From positions 62,001 to 126,000 of the forward strand of contig NZ_FNHG01000001.1 of the NCBI RefSeq assembly GCF_900103475.1: a stretch of DNA of 64,000 nt, read 5' to 3'. The stretch comes from Maricaulis salignorans. Its GTDB lineage: Bacteria; Pseudomonadota; Alphaproteobacteria; Caulobacterales; Maricaulaceae. The notes beneath the pieces are model-generated. The model was not told the origin of the DNA and ran no database searches. It was given only the letters and a program-made list of their open reading frames with translations. The position numbers and the translations under genes are program-made. Of this stretch, positions 62,221 through 64,000 are shown piece after piece. Within the stretch, counting starts at the first letter, position 1, and each line of letters begins with the position of its first letter.

Positions 62221-63282
62221 TCAGGGCTTCACCTTTGCTGCGAGAATGGCGTCGGCCAGTTCGCCAATCGCGGCCACATCGAGTGTTTCGCTGCGCAGGG
62301 TCACGACTGGATCCTCGCCGTGATGCGCGCGGGCGCGATTATAGGCGGCGTCGTAATGGGCTGTGATCAGCTGGCCGGCCAGTTCGCGATAATCGCCGGC
62401 GGCATGCAGTGCGCGCCATTCGGCGATCCGGGTTTTGGCGTGGCGGCTGGCGAGCTGGTCAAGCGAGGCGTTCAGCTTGACGGTGTCCGAGACCAGGTCG
62501 GGATAGGCCTCAACCAGATATCGCGCGCGCGCCGGCACCGGAGCCGAGATGGCGATACGCGGCGCGGCTTTCATTGCGGTCCAGATGCGCGTCGGGATGT
62601 GCCGGCGCCCGACCATGTTGGATTCGGCCTCGAGATAGATCGGCCGGCTCAGATCCATGCCGCGCAATTGCTCCCAGATCAGGGTTTCGAAGCGTTTCTG
62701 GCTCGGTTGCGCAATGTCGGCGAAATCCCCGAAGGCCGAGCCGCGATGGCAGGCAAGGCCCTCCAGGTCGAGGATCTGGGCGCCTCTGGCCGCGAGCTCG
62801 AGCAGGATGGCGGTCTTGGCCGTGCCGGTCTGGCCGTCGATCAGGATGAAGGGCAGGGACGCCTCTGAGTGCTCCAGCTGTGCCACCACTTCGCGCCGCC
62901 AGGTACGATAGCCACCGCGCAGCAGCGAGACCTTCCAGCCCACCGCCGACAGGACCAGCGCCATCGAACGCGAACGCATGCCGCCGCGCCAGCAATAGAG
63001 GAGGACCTTCGATTTGCGCGGCAGGCCGGCCAGCGCGGTTTCGAGATGATGGCCGATATTGCGGGTCACCAGGGCCGCGCCTTCGCGGCGGGCATCGAAG
63101 GTGGAGACCTGTTTGTAGATCGTGCCGACGCGCACGCGTTCGTCATCGCTCAGCACTGGCAGATTGATGGCACCGGGCAGATGGTCCTCGGCAAATTCCC
63201 CCGGCGAACGGACATCGACGATCAGGTCGAAACCGGCCAGGCTGGCGGTATCCGTGTCATCGAGCATCGCATAATCGGGCAT
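62221..63282 (-). CDS. mnmH: tRNA 2-selenouridine synthase
   Basis: From the ATG at 63282 the product is 353 residues: an N-terminal rhodanese domain (LIVDVRSPGEFAEDHLPGAINLP, active-site cysteine in LLYCWRGGMRSRSMALVL) and a P-loop domain with GQTGTAKTAILLELA and LEGLACHRGSAFG. This is MnmH/SelU, which uses selenophosphate to turn 2-thiouridine into 2-selenouridine at the tRNA wobble position. An in-frame ATG at 63333 would add 17 residues. It is divergent from selD, which makes the selenophosphate. Confidence 0.94.
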   Translation of the reverse strand: MPDYAMLDDTDTASLAGFDLIVDVRSPGEFAEDHLPGAINLPVLSDDERVRVGTIYKQVSTFDARREGAALVTRNIGHHLETALAGLPRKSKVLLYCWRGGMRSRSMALVLSAVGWKVSLLRGGYRTWRREVVAQLEHSEASLPFILIDGQTGTAKTAILLELAARGAQILDLEGLACHRGSAFGDFADIAQPSQKRFETLIWEQLRGMDLSRPIYLEAESNMVGRRHIPTRIWTAMKAAPRIAISAPVPARARYLVEAYPDLVSDTVKLNASLDQLASRHAKTRIAEWRALHAAGDYRELAGQLITAHYDAAYNRARAHHGEDPVVTLRSETLDVAAIGELADAILAAKVKP

Positions 63283-63353
63283 GGGCGCAGTATACTCCAC
63301 TCGATCAATCCCACCGGACATGGCGACAGTCATGCCATTTGCCAGGAATTCCC

Positions 63354-64000
63354 ATGACCGATCTCACGACGCCGCCCCTGCTGACAAGTCTGGCGCACGG
63401 CGGCGGTTGCGGCTGCAAGCTCGATCCATCGGTGCTCAACCAGATTATCGAGCGCACGCCGGGCCTTGCCATGCCGGCCGAACTGATCGTCGATGCGGCG
63501 ACGCGCGATGATGCAGCGGTCTATCGTCTGGGCGATGATCTGGCGATTGTCGCGACGACGGATTTCTTCACCCCGATCGTCGATGACCCGTTTGATTTCG
63601 GCCGTATCGCTGCAACCAATGCCCTCTCCGATATCTACGCCATGGGCGCGCGGCCGATCTTCTGCCTGGCGATCGTCGGCATGCCGGTTGGCAAGCTGCC
63701 GCTGGAGACGATCCGTACCATTCTCAATGGCGGCCGCTCGGTCGCCGAGGCGGCAGGCGCACCGATTGCCGGCGGGCATTCGATCGATGCGGCCGAACCC
63801 TTCTACGGCCTGGTGGCGCTGGGAATTGTCCATCCCGACCGCATGCTGACCAATGCCGGAGCCAAGCCCGGCGATGTCCTCATTCTCGGCAAGCCGCTCG
63901 GGATCGGCATTTATAGCGCGGCCATGAAGCGTGGCATTATTTCACCGGAAGACCAGGCCGAGATGATCGCCTCGACGACATTGCTCAACCGGCCCGGCAC
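63354..64000 (+). CDS. selD: Selenide, water dikinase (5' part)
   Basis: The ATG at 63354 (CAGGAATT upstream) opens a frame that runs past the window end: 215 residues are visible. The catalytic loop is HGGGCGCKLDPSVLNQ, with cysteine in the position that is Cys or Sec in other SelD proteins, then TTDFFTPIVDDPFDFGRIAATNALSDIYAMGARP. It makes selenophosphate from selenide and ATP. Divergent neighbour of mnmH, its client for tRNA selenation. No in-frame stop in the visible part. Confidence 0.94.
   Translation, partial: MTDLTTPPLLTSLAHGGGCGCKLDPSVLNQIIERTPGLAMPAELIVDAATRDDAAVYRLGDDLAIVATTDFFTPIVDDPFDFGRIAATNALSDIYAMGARPIFCLAIVGMPVGKLPLETIRTILNGGRSVAEAAGAPIAGGHSIDAAEPFYGLVALGIVHPDRMLTNAGAKPGDVLILGKPLGIGIYSAAMKRGIISPEDQAEMIASTTLLNRPG

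Overview
The window is high-GC chromosomal DNA from an alphaproteobacterium. The best fit is the Caulobacterales/Maricaulales group (Caulobacter-, Hyphomonas- or Maricaulis-like). This is inferred from gene order and families: zapE-mdh followed by sucCDAB-lpd, xerC-DUF484, priA beside the F1 operon atpHAGDC, the obgE-proB-nadD-rsfS-rlmH-envC-ctpA-rppH block, a large TonB-dependent receptor, and a bufferin operon of the kind reported from Caulobacter. Most of the window is housekeeping backbone, broken by short accessory stretches. I see no phage, IS element or CRISPR array.

Layout. 1-2.4 kb: 3' end of zapE, an O-methyltransferase and mdh. 2.4-10.9 kb: mixed small genes (TspO-like, GNAT, universal stress protein, 2OG-Fe(II) oxygenase, membrane LytTR regulator, DUF2306, DUF1036), then a bufferin operon: DUF2282 precursor with four cysteines, DUF692/MNIO enzyme, DUF2063 partner and two DoxX-like membrane proteins. 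11.0-14.1 kb: two tandem paralogues of unknown function that look like degenerate GGDEF-plus-EAL proteins. 14.2-23.1 kb: succinyl-CoA synthetase, 2-oxoglutarate dehydrogenase E1 and E2 (E2 with two lipoyl domains), a small membrane protein and lpd. The usual mdh-suc neighbourhood is therefore split by about 11.8 kb of accessory DNA.

23.3-31.4 kb: GNAT, xerC-DUF484, hemN with an FNR/FixK-type box, a lipoprotein beta-lactamase-fold hydrolase, a flavodoxin-like oxidoreductase, the mobile mystery A/B pair (HTH plus Fic) with a readable promoter/operator, and a 190-bp inverted-repeat element. 31.4-39.9 kb: priA (three of four ligands of the second zinc site replaced), TerC, then atpHAGDC. 39.9-42.6 kb: membrane AraC regulator divergent from an exported amidohydrolase.

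42.6-53.7 kb, almost all on the minus strand: rplU-rpmA, GNAT, obgE-proB-nadD-egtD-rsfS-rlmH, envC-like, ctpA, divergent polysaccharide deacetylase and rppH. In this block proA is missing and egtD sits between nadD and rsfS. 54-64 kb: tRNA-Ser(CGA), a 1028-residue TonB-dependent receptor convergent with a LytS/LytTR two-component pair, a CoA-transferase/hydrolase family protein, and divergent mnmH (selU) and selD, the latter cut by the window end.

Together the genes cover central carbon and energy metabolism, ribosome biogenesis, envelope maintenance, selenium-dependent tRNA modification, and probable copper/metal stress protection by a modified peptide. The bufferin operon, the unknown tandem paralogues and the mobile mystery pair are the most interesting parts.
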